Shown: positions 23,796-31,518, numbered from the stretch's first letter. The stretch is DNA of 33,104 nt from an uncultured Desulfuromonadales bacterium (GCA_903929485.1 CAIYUY010000343.1:1-33104); one strand, 5' to 3'. Numbers and translations are program-made. The notes: a model not told the origin generated them from the sequence alone.

Positions 23796-23959
23796 GTCCT
23801 GTTGTCTGCCTGCATAAAAAACTCTGCTCCTACAAGAACAGAGTGCGCCGCAACGATGGACTGAAACAACGCCACTGCCCCGCCACGGGACTCTGTGAGT
23901 GGGCGCAATGGTTGATGAAGAATCATATCCAAGATTTTAAAAGCAAGAGTGAAGAGTGA
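23792..23959 (+). CDS. 55-residue Cys-rich phage ORF
   Basis: TTG-started frame overlapping the previous stop (TTGA). Four cysteines (Cys6, 12, 29, 35) and several Arg/Lys in CLHKKLCSYKNRVRR then QRHCPATGLCEWAQW could bind zinc. The stop falls inside the heptamer repeat at 23945, so the C terminus is repeat-derived. Below 60 codons; no family recognised. Confidence 0.45.
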   Translation: MSPVVCLHKKLCSYKNRVRRNDGLKQRHCPATGLCEWAQWLMKNHIQDFKSKSEE

Positions 23960-23979
23960 AGAGTGAAGAGTGAAGAGTG
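23945..23979. repeat. Heptamer tandem repeat (5 x AAGAGTG)
   Basis: Five perfect copies of AAGAGTG in tandem, followed by AA. Related GTGAAGG-type simple sequence occurs at 31464-31495 (complement) and 32655-32745 in other phage gaps. Confidence 0.85.
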
Positions 23980-24005
23980 AATTTTACGGACGACGGAGAG
24001 AACCC

Positions 24006-24218
24006 ATGAATCAGGTGGAAACGGTGATAGCGCGGATCAGGGAACGACAGCAACGGGTGGTGACGAATCATCCCCGTATTGACCCCGACGTTCGGGGCCG
24101 CCTGCTGATGGAGATCACCATCGATGAGGCGGTGATACTGGCCGACGCGCTGGAGACTCCCGAAGCCATTCAGGACGCTCTGCACTGTTGCCTGATGAGC
24201 GAGGGGGAAGGGATATGA
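24006..24218 (+). CDS. Small phage protein, unknown
   Basis: 70 residues, MNQVETVIARIRERQQRVVT, then RGRLLMEITIDEAVILADAL and DALHCCLMSEGEG. Mostly helical; the TIDEAVILADAL segment resembles short phage proteins of unknown role. ATG 24006 follows ACGGAGAG. After its stop the dense small-gene packing is interrupted by 400 bp. Confidence 0.55.
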   Translation: MNQVETVIARIRERQQRVVTNHPRIDPDVRGRLLMEITIDEAVILADALETPEAIQDALHCCLMSEGEGI

Positions 24219-24302
24219 ACCGGATCAGCGAAAACGGGCGGAATGGTGCAAATTTCTTTAATTTTGTCCTGTGGATAACCGTTCAAGTATCTGTTTTTTC
24301 CG

Positions 24303-24559
24303 GTGTCCAACTTATCGGACATAGATCTTTCCTTAAAGATAAGTATCCCACACGACGCCTTTCAACAGCCGGCGCCGACGTGTGGAAAAACCTTTATGGG
24401 TGCGCCCCGAAAGCGGCAATGGGAGCGCCGATAAGAACCCATCGGCACGCCCATTGCGAATCGGGACGAAGCTTGAAGTCGATCCCGACTGAAAAGCAAA
24501 GTCAGGCGGCTGACTACCACCCGGTAACGGCTTTATTCCCCCGGTTTGCCCTGTAGGCA
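24303..24559 (+). ncRNA. Candidate structured RNA (or hairpin-rich DNA) in early operon
   Basis: The 400-bp gap 24219-24617 has no convincing gene but at least eight local stems: 24304-24321 (TGTCC/GGACA), 24325-24340 (ATCTTT/AAAGAT), 24348-24385 (CCACACG/CGTGTGG), 24404-24417 (GCCCC-GAAA-GCGGC, a GNRA tetraloop with one C-C mismatch), 24417-24456 (CAATGGG...CCCATTG outside GCCGAT/ATCGGC), 24461-24488 (TCGGGA/TCCCGA), 24500-24515 (AGTCAG-GCGG-CTGACT) and 24547-24559 (TGCC/GGCA). The first loop, ACTTATC (24310-24316), is complementary to GATAAGT (24338-24344), a possible pseudoknot or switch. I recognise no known RNA family. A 113-codon frame from 24215 crosses it but looks non-native. Alternatives are a replication origin or unrecognised coding sequence. 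Confidence 0.5.
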
Positions 24560-24617
24560 GAGTCAAAGGAAGCTTTTAAGGAACATAACCTCCAGTCAGG
24601 CAACTTAAGGATTTATC

Positions 24618-25097
24618 ATGGCGCACTCTACCAATGTCATCTTCCAACCCAATTCAACCCAAATCAGCATCATGAAATTGGTGCACGGCTATATGAAAAA
24701 ATATAAAAAGCAGTGGAACATCATGGATCAGAAGTGGATTTTAAAGAGCCTGAAAGATTTCTACGGCCTGACCCTTTCCCGCTCCGCCCTGAACTATAAT
24801 CTGGCGATTTTGCGCGCGGAAGGAATTATTGAGACGGTGAAGCGCCACAAACGGGACGAAGTGACGGGAGCTTTCGTCTGTCGTCCGACACTGTACCGGA
24901 TGACCACGAAGTTGAAGAAGTTTTTTAACGACTTGGCGGTCTACTTCAAACGGTGCGGCTGGACACCCAGTCAGAAACAGATGGCGATGGGGATCGTGGG
25001 GACGGTGGGAGCGGTAACCAGTCGGGACGCGGCGCAACGGGCGGTGTTGGATGAGCGGAAGCGCCGCGCGGTCCAGGCCAGAAGGAGGATACGATGA
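24618..25097 (+). CDS. Winged-helix phage replication/regulatory protein
   Basis: 159 residues. Residues about 15-80 form a winged helix: SIMKLVHGYMKKYKKQWNIM, LTLSRSALNYNLAILRAEGI, then a wing with KRHKRDEVTGAF and CRPTLYRMT. The C-terminal part has a second basic stretch ending RRAVQARRRIR. It starts the replication pair: its stop overlaps the next gene's start (ATGA). By position it would be the replication initiator (lambda O-like role), recognising an origin perhaps in the hairpin-rich region just upstream; this role is inference. AAGGATTTATC precedes the start. Confidence 0.68.
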   Translation: MAHSTNVIFQPNSTQISIMKLVHGYMKKYKKQWNIMDQKWILKSLKDFYGLTLSRSALNYNLAILRAEGIIETVKRHKRDEVTGAFVCRPTLYRMTTKLKKFFNDLAVYFKRCGWTPSQKQMAMGIVGTVGAVTSRDAAQRAVLDERKRRAVQARRRIR

Positions 25098-25432
25098 CAC
25101 CCAGCGAGGGAATACACTTCGTTAAGTTACTGGAAAAGCATTACAAGCAGGATTTTCACTCGGAACTAGTAGATCTGGTCTGGCCGAGAATCATCATGTG
25201 CGAGATTAAGGCCCTGGCCATTGCCGTCAATATGGTAAAGAGGAAATACAAGATACTTCCGGAACCAGAGATATTGGCGCGAATCACGGAAGGTCAGCAT
25301 AAGCGGTTGGCGACGGAGCGGACAGAGGTGCTGAAACAGGAAGTGGCGGTTGCTACCAAGACTGATGTCGGGATGCCTGACTGGGTTAAAAAGAGAGCGT
25401 ATGAGTTGGGGCTGAGGAGTTCGCCGACATGA
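25094..25432 (+). CDS. Probable phage helicase-loader-like protein
   Basis: 112 residues. HFVKLLEKHYKQDFHSELVD, WPRIIMCEIKALAIAVNMVK and KRKYKILPEPEILARI follow the pattern of small G39P/DnaI-N-type loader proteins, in which four helices are followed by a conserved FPxxxEI-like turn (here ILPEPEI). It starts in ATGA overlap with the winged-helix gene, a normal initiator-loader pairing. The end GMPDWVKKRAYELGL is a short extra helix. Family is suggested by pattern, not certain. Confidence 0.5.
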   Translation: MTPSEGIHFVKLLEKHYKQDFHSELVDLVWPRIIMCEIKALAIAVNMVKRKYKILPEPEILARITEGQHKRLATERTEVLKQEVAVATKTDVGMPDWVKKRAYELGLRSSPT

Positions 25433-25632
25433 ATGATGCGCGGATTACTCCACATAATAAACCCAAAAGAGGACGTCCACCGATTAACGACCCGTTCGTT
25501 TATGTGACAGTTGGCTTGACTGCCGCCGACTGGAAATATGTTCAGACGTTCTGCCCTGGATCTTCTCCGTCAGGTGGATTGCGGGAACTAGTGGACCGGT
25601 CGAGGAGATTCAGACGAGGAAACAAGCAGTAA
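25429..25632 (+). CDS. Small basic AT-hook-like protein
   Basis: 67 residues with NKPKRGRPPINDPFVYVTV, an AT-hook core (KRGRPP) that binds the minor groove, then GLTAADWKYVQTFCPGSSPS and a basic end RSRRFRRGNKQ. Starts in a 4-bp overlap with the preceding gene. Possibly a DNA-binding regulator; function unknown. Confidence 0.6.
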   Translation: MNDARITPHNKPKRGRPPINDPFVYVTVGLTAADWKYVQTFCPGSSPSGGLRELVDRSRRFRRGNKQ

Positions 25633-25695
25633 AAACTAAAAAAGTACGGTATCCGTGTCTAATGTCGTAAAAAGTTCAGAACAAGGCGGTTTGCC

Positions 25696-25975
25696 ATGAT
25701 GTCTCATGAGTTGGTGGCGGCGAGGAAGAGTTTGAAACTTTCCCAGGTGGACCTTGCTGATATCCTGCTGACTCCGAAGCGGACACTTCAAGATTGGGAA
25801 GGGGGGGAAGTGTCGCTTGCCGGGAACCCTGGAGCTCTGCATGAGGTTTTTGGTGAGAGACAATGAACAGGCCATGATGCAGGTGCAGCGTCTGGTGGAG
25901 GATAACGCCATGATGGGGCTTATCAGAAGTGATGTTTCTGTAATGTCGAAAGAGCATGAAGGGGGTGAAGGGTGA
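25696..25975 (+). pseudogene. XRE-type HTH regulator with frameshift in a G7 run
   Basis: Frame one, from ATG 25696, gives MMSHELVAARKSLKLSQVDL then LTPKRTLQDWEGG, an HTH_3-like start as in NadS/HigA proteins, and stops at 25864-25866 after an unrelated tail. Skipping one base at the run of seven G (25801-25807) opens KCRLPGTLELCMRFLVRDNE, then QAMMQVQRLVEDNAMMG up to 25975, the expected continuation of such proteins (DWE...GT...L.MR). With six G the gene would be intact at about 92 residues. It may be a mutation, a base-call error, or slippage-controlled expression. It overlaps the next gene by four bases only if the second frame is used, which supports that frame as original. Confidence 0.6.
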
Positions 25976-26232
25976 CGAGGCATGGGGCGTTCTTGAGAGT
26001 AATGGAACGGGTGGCTGTGGAAATGGGGGGGGAAGCGTCCCGCGTGATGTTGGCCCTGTTTGTGGCGGAGTCGGGAGGGGAACGGCTGATGGTGCCCGAT
26101 GAGCATGATTTGTTTCTGGAGTGTCGTAACAAGAATATTCGCGACCGTTACCGGGGGCACAATGCGGAGGAACTGGCGCTGAGGTACTCGGTGAGTGTTA
26201 GCCAGGTAAAGCGGATTGTGGCGGGACAATAA
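25972..26232 (+). CDS. Mor-like transcription activator
   Basis: 86 residues. The C-terminal half RNKNIRDRYRGHNAEELALR then YSVSVSQVKRIVAGQ is the helix-turn-helix of the Mor/C family of Mu-like middle and late activators. The N-terminal part (FLRVMERVAVEMGGEASRVM) would be the dimerisation helix region, shorter than in Mu Mor. GTG start with AAGGGGGTGAAGG upstream. Placed last in the early operon, just before a terminator and the terminase genes, it is well placed to turn on late genes. Confidence 0.78.
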   Translation: MTRHGAFLRVMERVAVEMGGEASRVMLALFVAESGGERLMVPDEHDLFLECRNKNIRDRYRGHNAEELALRYSVSVSQVKRIVAGQ

Positions 26233-26236
26233 ATAA

Positions 26237-26294
26237 CCGGTCCAATGGGTGGTTGGGTTCTGATTCTAACCACCTATTGACCGGCCCCCCGGTC
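26237..26294. other. Large imperfect hairpin upstream of terminase genes
   Basis: Arms 26237-26254 and 26268-26284 (GGTGGTT/AACCACC core, flanked by CCGG) form a stem of about 17 pairs with one bulge. The right arm also pairs with the next bases as GACCGG-CCCC-CCGGTC (26279-26294), so two alternative folds exist. It could be a transcript end, a regulatory leader or a packaging site. Confidence 0.55.
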
Positions 26295-26341
26295 AACTCT
26301 CCAGATCGGGGGAATGGCCGGAAAAGCATAAACTGATCTAC

Positions 26342-26373
26342 AAAAAAACCGGTGATAACTCGCCGGTTTTTTT
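26342..26373. terminator. Terminator between early and late phage genes
   Basis: A stem ACCGGTGA/TCGCCGGT (26348-26355, 26360-26367; one G-U pair) with loop TAAC is extended by an A run on the left and a T run on the right, so it works in both directions. It lies about 110 bp after the Mor-like gene. Confidence 0.85.
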
Positions 26374-26438
26374 GTTCCCAAAAATAAAATTCGCTTCCTG
26401 CCACGAAGTGCACGGAACTCCATGATATACGGATATAT

Positions 26439-27089
26439 ATGAACAATATTTCAGGTCAAAGACTTTTGCCATTGGACAAGGAATCCGAGAATGCACCCGC
26501 CGTCCGGTTAAGCGTGAAACATGAGGCGTTCTGTCTGGAATTCGCCAAAACCGGCAATGCGACGAAAGCATATGCAAAAGTTTATCCTGACTCATCTTCC
26601 GATGCGGCACGACGCAATTCTTCGCGACTGATGACAAATGATAACATCAAGGCGCGTAATGCCGAGCTAAAACGGGCTATTAGGGTGGAATGCGAAGCGT
26701 TGCTCATGGATTTTTACAAGTCCACCCTGCTGTTTGATCCTGCCTCTTGCCTGACGATTAGGGGAGAGCGTAAGGAGATCAAGGACATTGACGAGGATCA
26801 CCGCAAGCTTATGGGACTGGAGACGAAGGTGATTGACGGCTCTACTCGCTATCTCCCCACGTTTCCCACGACCAGCGACAAGCATCGGAGCGCGGATAGC
26901 CTGGCTAAGATCATGGCGATGAATACGGACCAGCTGAAGGTTGACGATGTTAGAACCGAGTCTCTCACTGACCTCGAACGAGCTACACGAATTGAGCGGC
27001 TTCTTGCAGTCGCACGAACTCGCAGAGATGCTGCACTTGCTGCCGGATCAGTGGGCTCCGTTGCCGGGGCCGCAGAGCCAGGCGCTTGA
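26439..27089 (+). CDS. Phage terminase small subunit
   Basis: 216 residues, DNA-recognition subunit of the packaging motor. The N-terminal part contains LSVKHEAFCLEFAKTGNATK then AYAKVYPDSSSDAARRNSSR and LMTNDNIKARNAELK, the terminase_2 HTH pattern. A helical centre (RAIRVECEALLMDFYKS) follows; the tail is Ala/Gly-rich. The start has only a weak ribosome site. The large-subunit gene overlaps its end by about 140 bp in another frame, so part of the C-terminal tail may be unconserved. The terminator upstream suggests a separate late promoter, not identified. Confidence 0.82.
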   Translation: MNNISGQRLLPLDKESENAPAVRLSVKHEAFCLEFAKTGNATKAYAKVYPDSSSDAARRNSSRLMTNDNIKARNAELKRAIRVECEALLMDFYKSTLLFDPASCLTIRGERKEIKDIDEDHRKLMGLETKVIDGSTRYLPTFPTTSDKHRSADSLAKIMAMNTDQLKVDDVRTESLTDLERATRIERLLAVARTRRDAALAAGSVGSVAGAAEPGA

Positions 27090-28455
27090 TTCTCAAGCCG
27101 ATGTGCTTTTTTACGGCGGAGCCGCCGGTGGCGGCAAGTCTGACTTGCTCCTTGGCCTCGCGACTACGCAGCATTTGAAAAGCGTTTTGTACCGCAAGGT
27201 GGGGACGGAGCTGCAAGGGCTAGTGGACCGTTGCGAGGAGATGACAAGGGTGATGGTCCGGGGGAATCCGGCACGGTGGAAGCACGCCGCACGGCAGATT
27301 GATTTTGCTTCTCTTCCCAACCCTGGGGATGATCGGAAATATCAGGGACGGCCGCACGACCTGATAGGCTTTGACGAAATCACCAACTTCCTTGAACTGG
27401 AGTTCCGCTTTCTCACCGCCTGGAACCGGAACGCTTCACACCCGAACCAGCGGTGCCGCATCGTCTGCACGGGGAATCCTCCCATTGATGCAACTGGGGA
27501 CTGGGTAATCAACTTCTGGGGTCCATGGCTGAACAGGGATCATCCCAACCCGGCCAAACCGGGGGAGTTGCGATGGTTCACGACTCTGGACGGCAAGGAT
27601 TGCGAGGTTGACAAAACCCCATTCAAGCATCAGGGGAAAATCGTCAAGCCGGTGTCACGCACCTTCATCCCGTCCCGACTCTCGGATAACCCGTTTCTCT
27701 CCTCTACCGATTACGCCGCAACGCTGAACGCCCTTCCTGAACCGTTGAGAAGCAAGATGTTGCTGGGCGACTTCATGGCGGGGCGAGAGGATAGCACGTT
27801 TCAGACGATACCCACCGCATGGGTGGAAGCGGCTCAAGCGCGATGGAGACCGGACGGCAAGAAAGGCCCCATGGATTCGGTGGGTCTGGACGTGGCCCGA
27901 GGCGGCATCGATCAGACGGTGGTAGCCAGGCGGTACGGTAGTTGGTACGATGAATTAAAATGCTATCCCGGTTCCGCCACGCCTGACGGTGCGGCATCGG
28001 CGGGGGTAGCGGTGGCGGTGGTAAGGGATGGTGCTCCCATTCACGTTGACGTAATCGGGGTAGGCTCTTCTCCTTATGATCATCTTCGACAACTTGGAAT
28101 TCACTGCGTGGGTATATGCGGATCCGGAGCCGCCACGGGGTTGGATAAATCAGGACGAATCAGGTTCAGGAATCTTCGGGCTCAACTCTGGTGGCAGTTC
28201 CGCGAAGCTCTTGATCCGACAACCTCCACGGTGTCGCTCCCCCCCGGTCACGATCTGCGGGCCGACCTCATCGCCCCCCGGTGGAAGCTCACCCAGTCGG
28301 GTATCCAGATCGAGGGGAAGGAAGAGTTGATAAAGCGTTTGGGGAGAAGCCCCGACAAGGGGGACGCCATCATCTACGCCAGCGTCAACACTCATAAACG
28401 GCAGATGTTTGGCCCGGGAGAAAGCAACTACGAGAACAGTTACAATCCATGGTAG
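26947..28455 (+). CDS. Phage terminase large subunit
   Basis: 502-residue packaging ATPase/nuclease. ATPase: LFYGGAAGGGKSDLLLG with Walker A at about 57-65, Walker B DLIGFDEIT (138-146) and the coupling motif CTGNPP. Nuclease: VGLDVARGGIDQTVVARRYG with its first metal-binding Asp, then VDVIGVGSSPYDHLRQLG and SPDKGDAIIYA near the end with a late Asp. Start ATG 26947 follows GAAGG at good spacing; TTG 26941 or ATG 27028 are alternatives. Complete, and of usual size. It cuts and pumps DNA into the prohead through the portal encoded next but one. Confidence 0.92.
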   Translation: MLEPSLSLTSNELHELSGFLQSHELAEMLHLLPDQWAPLPGPQSQALDSQADVLFYGGAAGGGKSDLLLGLATTQHLKSVLYRKVGTELQGLVDRCEEMTRVMVRGNPARWKHAARQIDFASLPNPGDDRKYQGRPHDLIGFDEITNFLELEFRFLTAWNRNASHPNQRCRIVCTGNPPIDATGDWVINFWGPWLNRDHPNPAKPGELRWFTTLDGKDCEVDKTPFKHQGKIVKPVSRTFIPSRLSDNPFLSSTDYAATLNALPEPLRSKMLLGDFMAGREDSTFQTIPTAWVEAAQARWRPDGKKGPMDSVGLDVARGGIDQTVVARRYGSWYDELKCYPGSATPDGAASAGVAVAVVRDGAPIHVDVIGVGSSPYDHLRQLGIHCVGICGSGAATGLDKSGRIRFRNLRAQLWWQFREALDPTTSTVSLPPGHDLRADLIAPRWKLTQSGIQIEGKEELIKRLGRSPDKGDAIIYASVNTHKRQMFGPGESNYENSYNPW

Positions 28456-28462
28456 GGAAAAC

Positions 28463-28720
28463 GTGAAGAGTAATGGGTTAAGTATTAAAAGAGCAACTCT
28501 TAAAATTTTGCCGAGAGGGTACAACCTTCAAGTTATAGAAATACTTGAAAGCCTTCTATTTGATGCGAAAGAGGGAATCATTGATAGTATTGTATGTTGC
28601 TCACGAATTAATGGCGAATGGACTCATGATCACAGTGGTTGTAACAATCTTTTTGAAATTGTCGGAGTCATGGACCAAATGAAACACTTACAACTTAAAA
28701 GGATTAACGGGCATGAGTGA
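28463..28720 (+). CDS. AT-rich moron-like small protein
   Basis: 85 residues from GTG 28463, or 103 if started at ATG 28409 inside the terminase gene. RGYNLQVIEILESLLFDAKE, then GIIDSIVCCSRINGEWTHDH and SGCNNLFEIVGVMDQMK resemble small phage proteins with a GAxx...W.G..D.F.L.G pattern of unknown role. Base composition is clearly AT-richer than terminase and portal on both sides, while gene order would otherwise be contiguous, the mark of a moron. The end overlaps the portal start by 8 bp. Confidence 0.6.
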   Translation: MKSNGLSIKRATLKILPRGYNLQVIEILESLLFDAKEGIIDSIVCCSRINGEWTHDHSGCNNLFEIVGVMDQMKHLQLKRINGHE

Positions 28721-30449
28721 GAGTCTGAAGCCGCGACTGGACCGGTATCGAACGGAGTTGCAGACGGAACGAGGAAAGTATCATGCCGATTGGCAGGATA
28801 TTGACCGTTACCTATACCCTCGACCCATAAGCCGCTTATATTCCAAGCGTCCCACTTCCGCCAGAAATGATGCGTTCATTGTCAACGAAACCGCCACCTT
28901 TGCCCTTAATACCATTCGCTCCGGTCTCATGGCCGGCTACACCAATCCTTCACGCCCTTGGTTCAAGTTGGGGCTTGCCGATCCCGACCTTCAGGACGTT
29001 TACACCGTTAAGACGTGGCTGGCCGAGGTTGAGGAACGGTTGCGGACTGTGCTCATCAAGAGCAACTTTTATTACCAACTCCCCAACATCTATGGCGACT
29101 CGGCGGCCTTCGGCACGGCGGCGCTGGTGGCGCTGGAAGATGATCAACATATTGTTCGGTTTAATTGCATTCCCGTGGGTCAGTTCTCCCTGGCGCTGGA
29201 CGAGCGGGACCGCCCTGAATGCTGCATGCGTGAATTTACCATGACCGTGCGCCAGATCGTGGAGCAGTTCGGCCAGGATAACATCAGCGACCAAGTTAAA
29301 ACAGCGCTGGAGAAAGGGCGACTGGAACAGTCAATCAGCATCACCCATGCCATTCTTCCCCATAACGACGCCATGACAAAGATCCTGACGGGGGCGACGC
29401 TGCAGAAAGGAATGGACGGCGGAATAAAAAAGGTCATGCCGTGGCACTCAGTATATTACGAGAGTCACAACAGCGCCGACCAGATCCTCATGGAGAAAGG
29501 TTTCGAAGAGTTCCCCGTTTGTTGTCCCCGCTGGGACGCAATCAGCGGCGATGTCTACTCTACCCGTTGGCCGGGAATGACCGCGCTGGGAAGCGTGAAG
29601 CAGTTGCAGGCCACGGAACGGGTACGCTTTACCGTGCATGACCTGCAAGCACGCCCCCCAATGATAGCCGACTCCACCCTGAAGAGTGTTCGTCTGTCAT
29701 CCGTTCCCGGCGGCATCAGCTACATTGACAATCTGGCCATGACCCAACATTCCGCCTTCCGTCGCGCTTTCGAGGTTAATCCCGATACGCGGGGGATGGA
29801 CGCCGGAATCATGGAGATTGAAGGACGAATCAAGCGAGCCTTTCACGAGGATCTTATGCAGATGTTCGCCACGGGTGATTATCGGCAGATGACGGCGCGA
29901 GAGGTGGCGGAACGGAGCCAAGAAAAGATTTTTGTCCTTGGTCCGGTCATGCAGCATTTTGATACTGAGCTCTGCGATCCGGTGTTGTATCGAACGGTCA
30001 TGATTATGCTGCGCAACGGCCATCTTCCCCCGGTTCCCCAGGAGCTGGCGGGGCAGGATCTGAAGATTGAGTATATCAGCATCATGAGCCAAGCGTTAAA
30101 GATGATCGGGAGCAGCAACACGGAAACCTTTATGGCCGGTGTCGCCAACATGGAGAAAATCTTCGGTCCGTCGGTGTTGGACAACGTGGATGCCGACCAC
30201 GCCCTTATCGAGTACGGCCAGCAGCAGGGGGTTAGCCCGAAGATGTTAGTTCCCCAGGACCAGGTAAAGGCCAAGCGTGAAGCGCAAGCCAAGGCGCAAC
30301 AGGCGGCGCAACAGCAGGCGCAGCAGGCGGCGCAGCAACAGCAGATGATGCAGCAACAGGGACCGACAAATCAGGGGACGGGGAGTGGGGACCAGGCGAA
30401 CCAGGGAACGATGAACCCCATGACCGCCATGATGGAGGGGGGGCAATGA
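28713..30449 (+). CDS. Podovirus-type portal (head-tail connector)
   Basis: 578 residues, forms the dodecameric ring through which DNA enters and leaves the head. It has WQDIDRYLYPRPISRL, NDAFIVNETATFALNTIRSG, GLMAGYTNPSRPWFKLGLAD and GDSAAFGTAALVALEDD, the N-terminal pattern of the head-tail connector family of BPP-1/T7-like and related podoviruses. The C-terminal part (about 510-578) is Gln/Ala-rich (QQAAQQQAQQAAQQQQMM), a low-complexity tail that in such portals is flexible. Overlap with the next gene is 4 bp. Size and motifs leave little doubt. Confidence 0.93.
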   Translation: MSESLKPRLDRYRTELQTERGKYHADWQDIDRYLYPRPISRLYSKRPTSARNDAFIVNETATFALNTIRSGLMAGYTNPSRPWFKLGLADPDLQDVYTVKTWLAEVEERLRTVLIKSNFYYQLPNIYGDSAAFGTAALVALEDDQHIVRFNCIPVGQFSLALDERDRPECCMREFTMTVRQIVEQFGQDNISDQVKTALEKGRLEQSISITHAILPHNDAMTKILTGATLQKGMDGGIKKVMPWHSVYYESHNSADQILMEKGFEEFPVCCPRWDAISGDVYSTRWPGMTALGSVKQLQATERVRFTVHDLQARPPMIADSTLKSVRLSSVPGGISYIDNLAMTQHSAFRRAFEVNPDTRGMDAGIMEIEGRIKRAFHEDLMQMFATGDYRQMTAREVAERSQEKIFVLGPVMQHFDTELCDPVLYRTVMIMLRNGHLPPVPQELAGQDLKIEYISIMSQALKMIGSSNTETFMAGVANMEKIFGPSVLDNVDADHALIEYGQQQGVSPKMLVPQDQVKAKREAQAKAQQAAQQQAQQAAQQQQMMQQQGPTNQGTGSGDQANQGTMNPMTAMMEGGQ

Positions 30450-30760
30450 CCCACGACGAAGAGCAGGCCACCGAGCAGGAACGGGCGGTGAAGGAGCAAG
30501 AGCGGTGGATGGGGATCGTCCGTCGGGTCATGAAGAGAGATGAAGGGCGAGAGTTGGTTTATGTCCTCCTGGAGCGGTGCAAGGTGTTCGGATCTTCCAT
30601 GACGACTGGAGAGGTTGTCGGTATGGCCTTCAACGAGGGCCGCCGTTCCATCGGTCTGCAACTCATGGCTGAAGTTCTGGAATCGGCCCCTGAATCATAC
30701 ATGCAAACGATCATAACCATGAAGGAACGGAGTTCAGATAATGGAAAATATAACTACTGA
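30446..30760 (+). CDS. Bbp19-like phage protein
   Basis: 104 residues. The core RVMKRDEGRELVYVLLERCK then VFGSSMTTGEVVGMAFNEGR and SIGLQLMAEVLESAPESYMQ has the GR...LL..C.VF.S...AFNEGRR..GL.L pattern of Bbp19-like proteins of BPP-1-like podoviruses; function unknown, located between portal and scaffold as expected. Starts in an ATGA overlap with the portal and overlaps the scaffold gene by 20 bp. Confidence 0.82.
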   Translation: MTHDEEQATEQERAVKEQERWMGIVRRVMKRDEGRELVYVLLERCKVFGSSMTTGEVVGMAFNEGRRSIGLQLMAEVLESAPESYMQTIITMKERSSDNGKYNY

Positions 30761-31463
30761 GACAGCGGCAGCGGCAAACACCGTGCCGATCACGACGGAC
30801 CCGGAGGGGGAAACGACCACCCCGGCAGCGGCAACCACGGAACAGCCGGAGGTTCCGGCCAAACCGGAAATTACGAATCTGTTGACGGACGATCCCGACG
30901 AGACCACGGACGAACCAACGGATACACCCGCAGCGACCGCGCCGGAAGGAGTTCCGGAACAGTACACCTTCAGTACTCCCGAAGGTCAACCGGATCTGCA
31001 AACCGAGACCCTGACGCAGTTCACCGACCTTGCCCGACAGCTGGGACTTTCCAACGCCAAGGCCCAGGCGGCCCTTGATTGGTATCGGGAAAACATCCTC
31101 CTGGGGATCAACCGGCGGCAACAGGATCTTCAGCAAACCGTTACCCAGGGGTGGCAACAGGAGATTCGGGAAGACAGGGAGTTGGGAGGGGAGAAGATGA
31201 AACAGACCCTCAGAACGGCTCAGGGGCTCATCAAGGAGTATCCCCGTTCCGCCGAGTTCACGAAGATGCTCAACGAGACCGGCATCGGCAATCACCCGGA
31301 GATGGTGCGCTTTATTCACCACTGGGGGAAAGGATTACAGGAAGACCGGCAGCTGTTGGGCGGAAGAAACAGCGGAGGAAGAAGCATGACCCAGGAGCAG
31401 TTTCAAGCACTGCGTCCCCCCGAGCGCGCCAAGTATATCAATGGCGGCGGGATAGTAAGTTAA
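30741..31463 (+). CDS. Probable capsid scaffold protein
   Basis: 240 residues. The N-terminal 75 residues are acidic and Thr/Pro-rich (disordered); then EQYTFSTPEGQPDLQTETLT, FTDLARQLGLSNAKAQAALD and a long charged helix (RRQQDLQQTVTQGWQQEIRE). A C-terminal basic helix ends GGGIVS. This layout, directly before the coat gene, is that of scaffolding proteins of P22/BPP-1-like phages, whose C terminus binds the coat. No protease motif seen. Confidence 0.75.
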   Translation: MENITTETAAAANTVPITTDPEGETTTPAAATTEQPEVPAKPEITNLLTDDPDETTDEPTDTPAATAPEGVPEQYTFSTPEGQPDLQTETLTQFTDLARQLGLSNAKAQAALDWYRENILLGINRRQQDLQQTVTQGWQQEIREDRELGGEKMKQTLRTAQGLIKEYPRSAEFTKMLNETGIGNHPEMVRFIHHWGKGLQEDRQLLGGRNSGGRSMTQEQFQALRPPERAKYINGGGIVS

Positions 31464-31518
31464 CCTTTCACCCTTCACCATCCACCATTCACGTTTTTAA
31501 CATACAGGAGTTAACACC

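Noticed and set aside
24215-24556. 113-codon rightward frame across the hairpin-rich phage gap
   Set aside because: It starts well (ATGA overlap, purine-rich site), but the product lacks domain-like pattern and most of it overlaps the hairpin series. Kept as a possible alternative, not as a gene.
24303-24560. Group I intron, cobalamin or c-di-GMP riboswitch in the hairpin-rich gap
   Set aside because: Short look-alike strings (AAGTCAG, GGGACG) occur, but the ordered conserved cores are not present and no split gene flanks the region.
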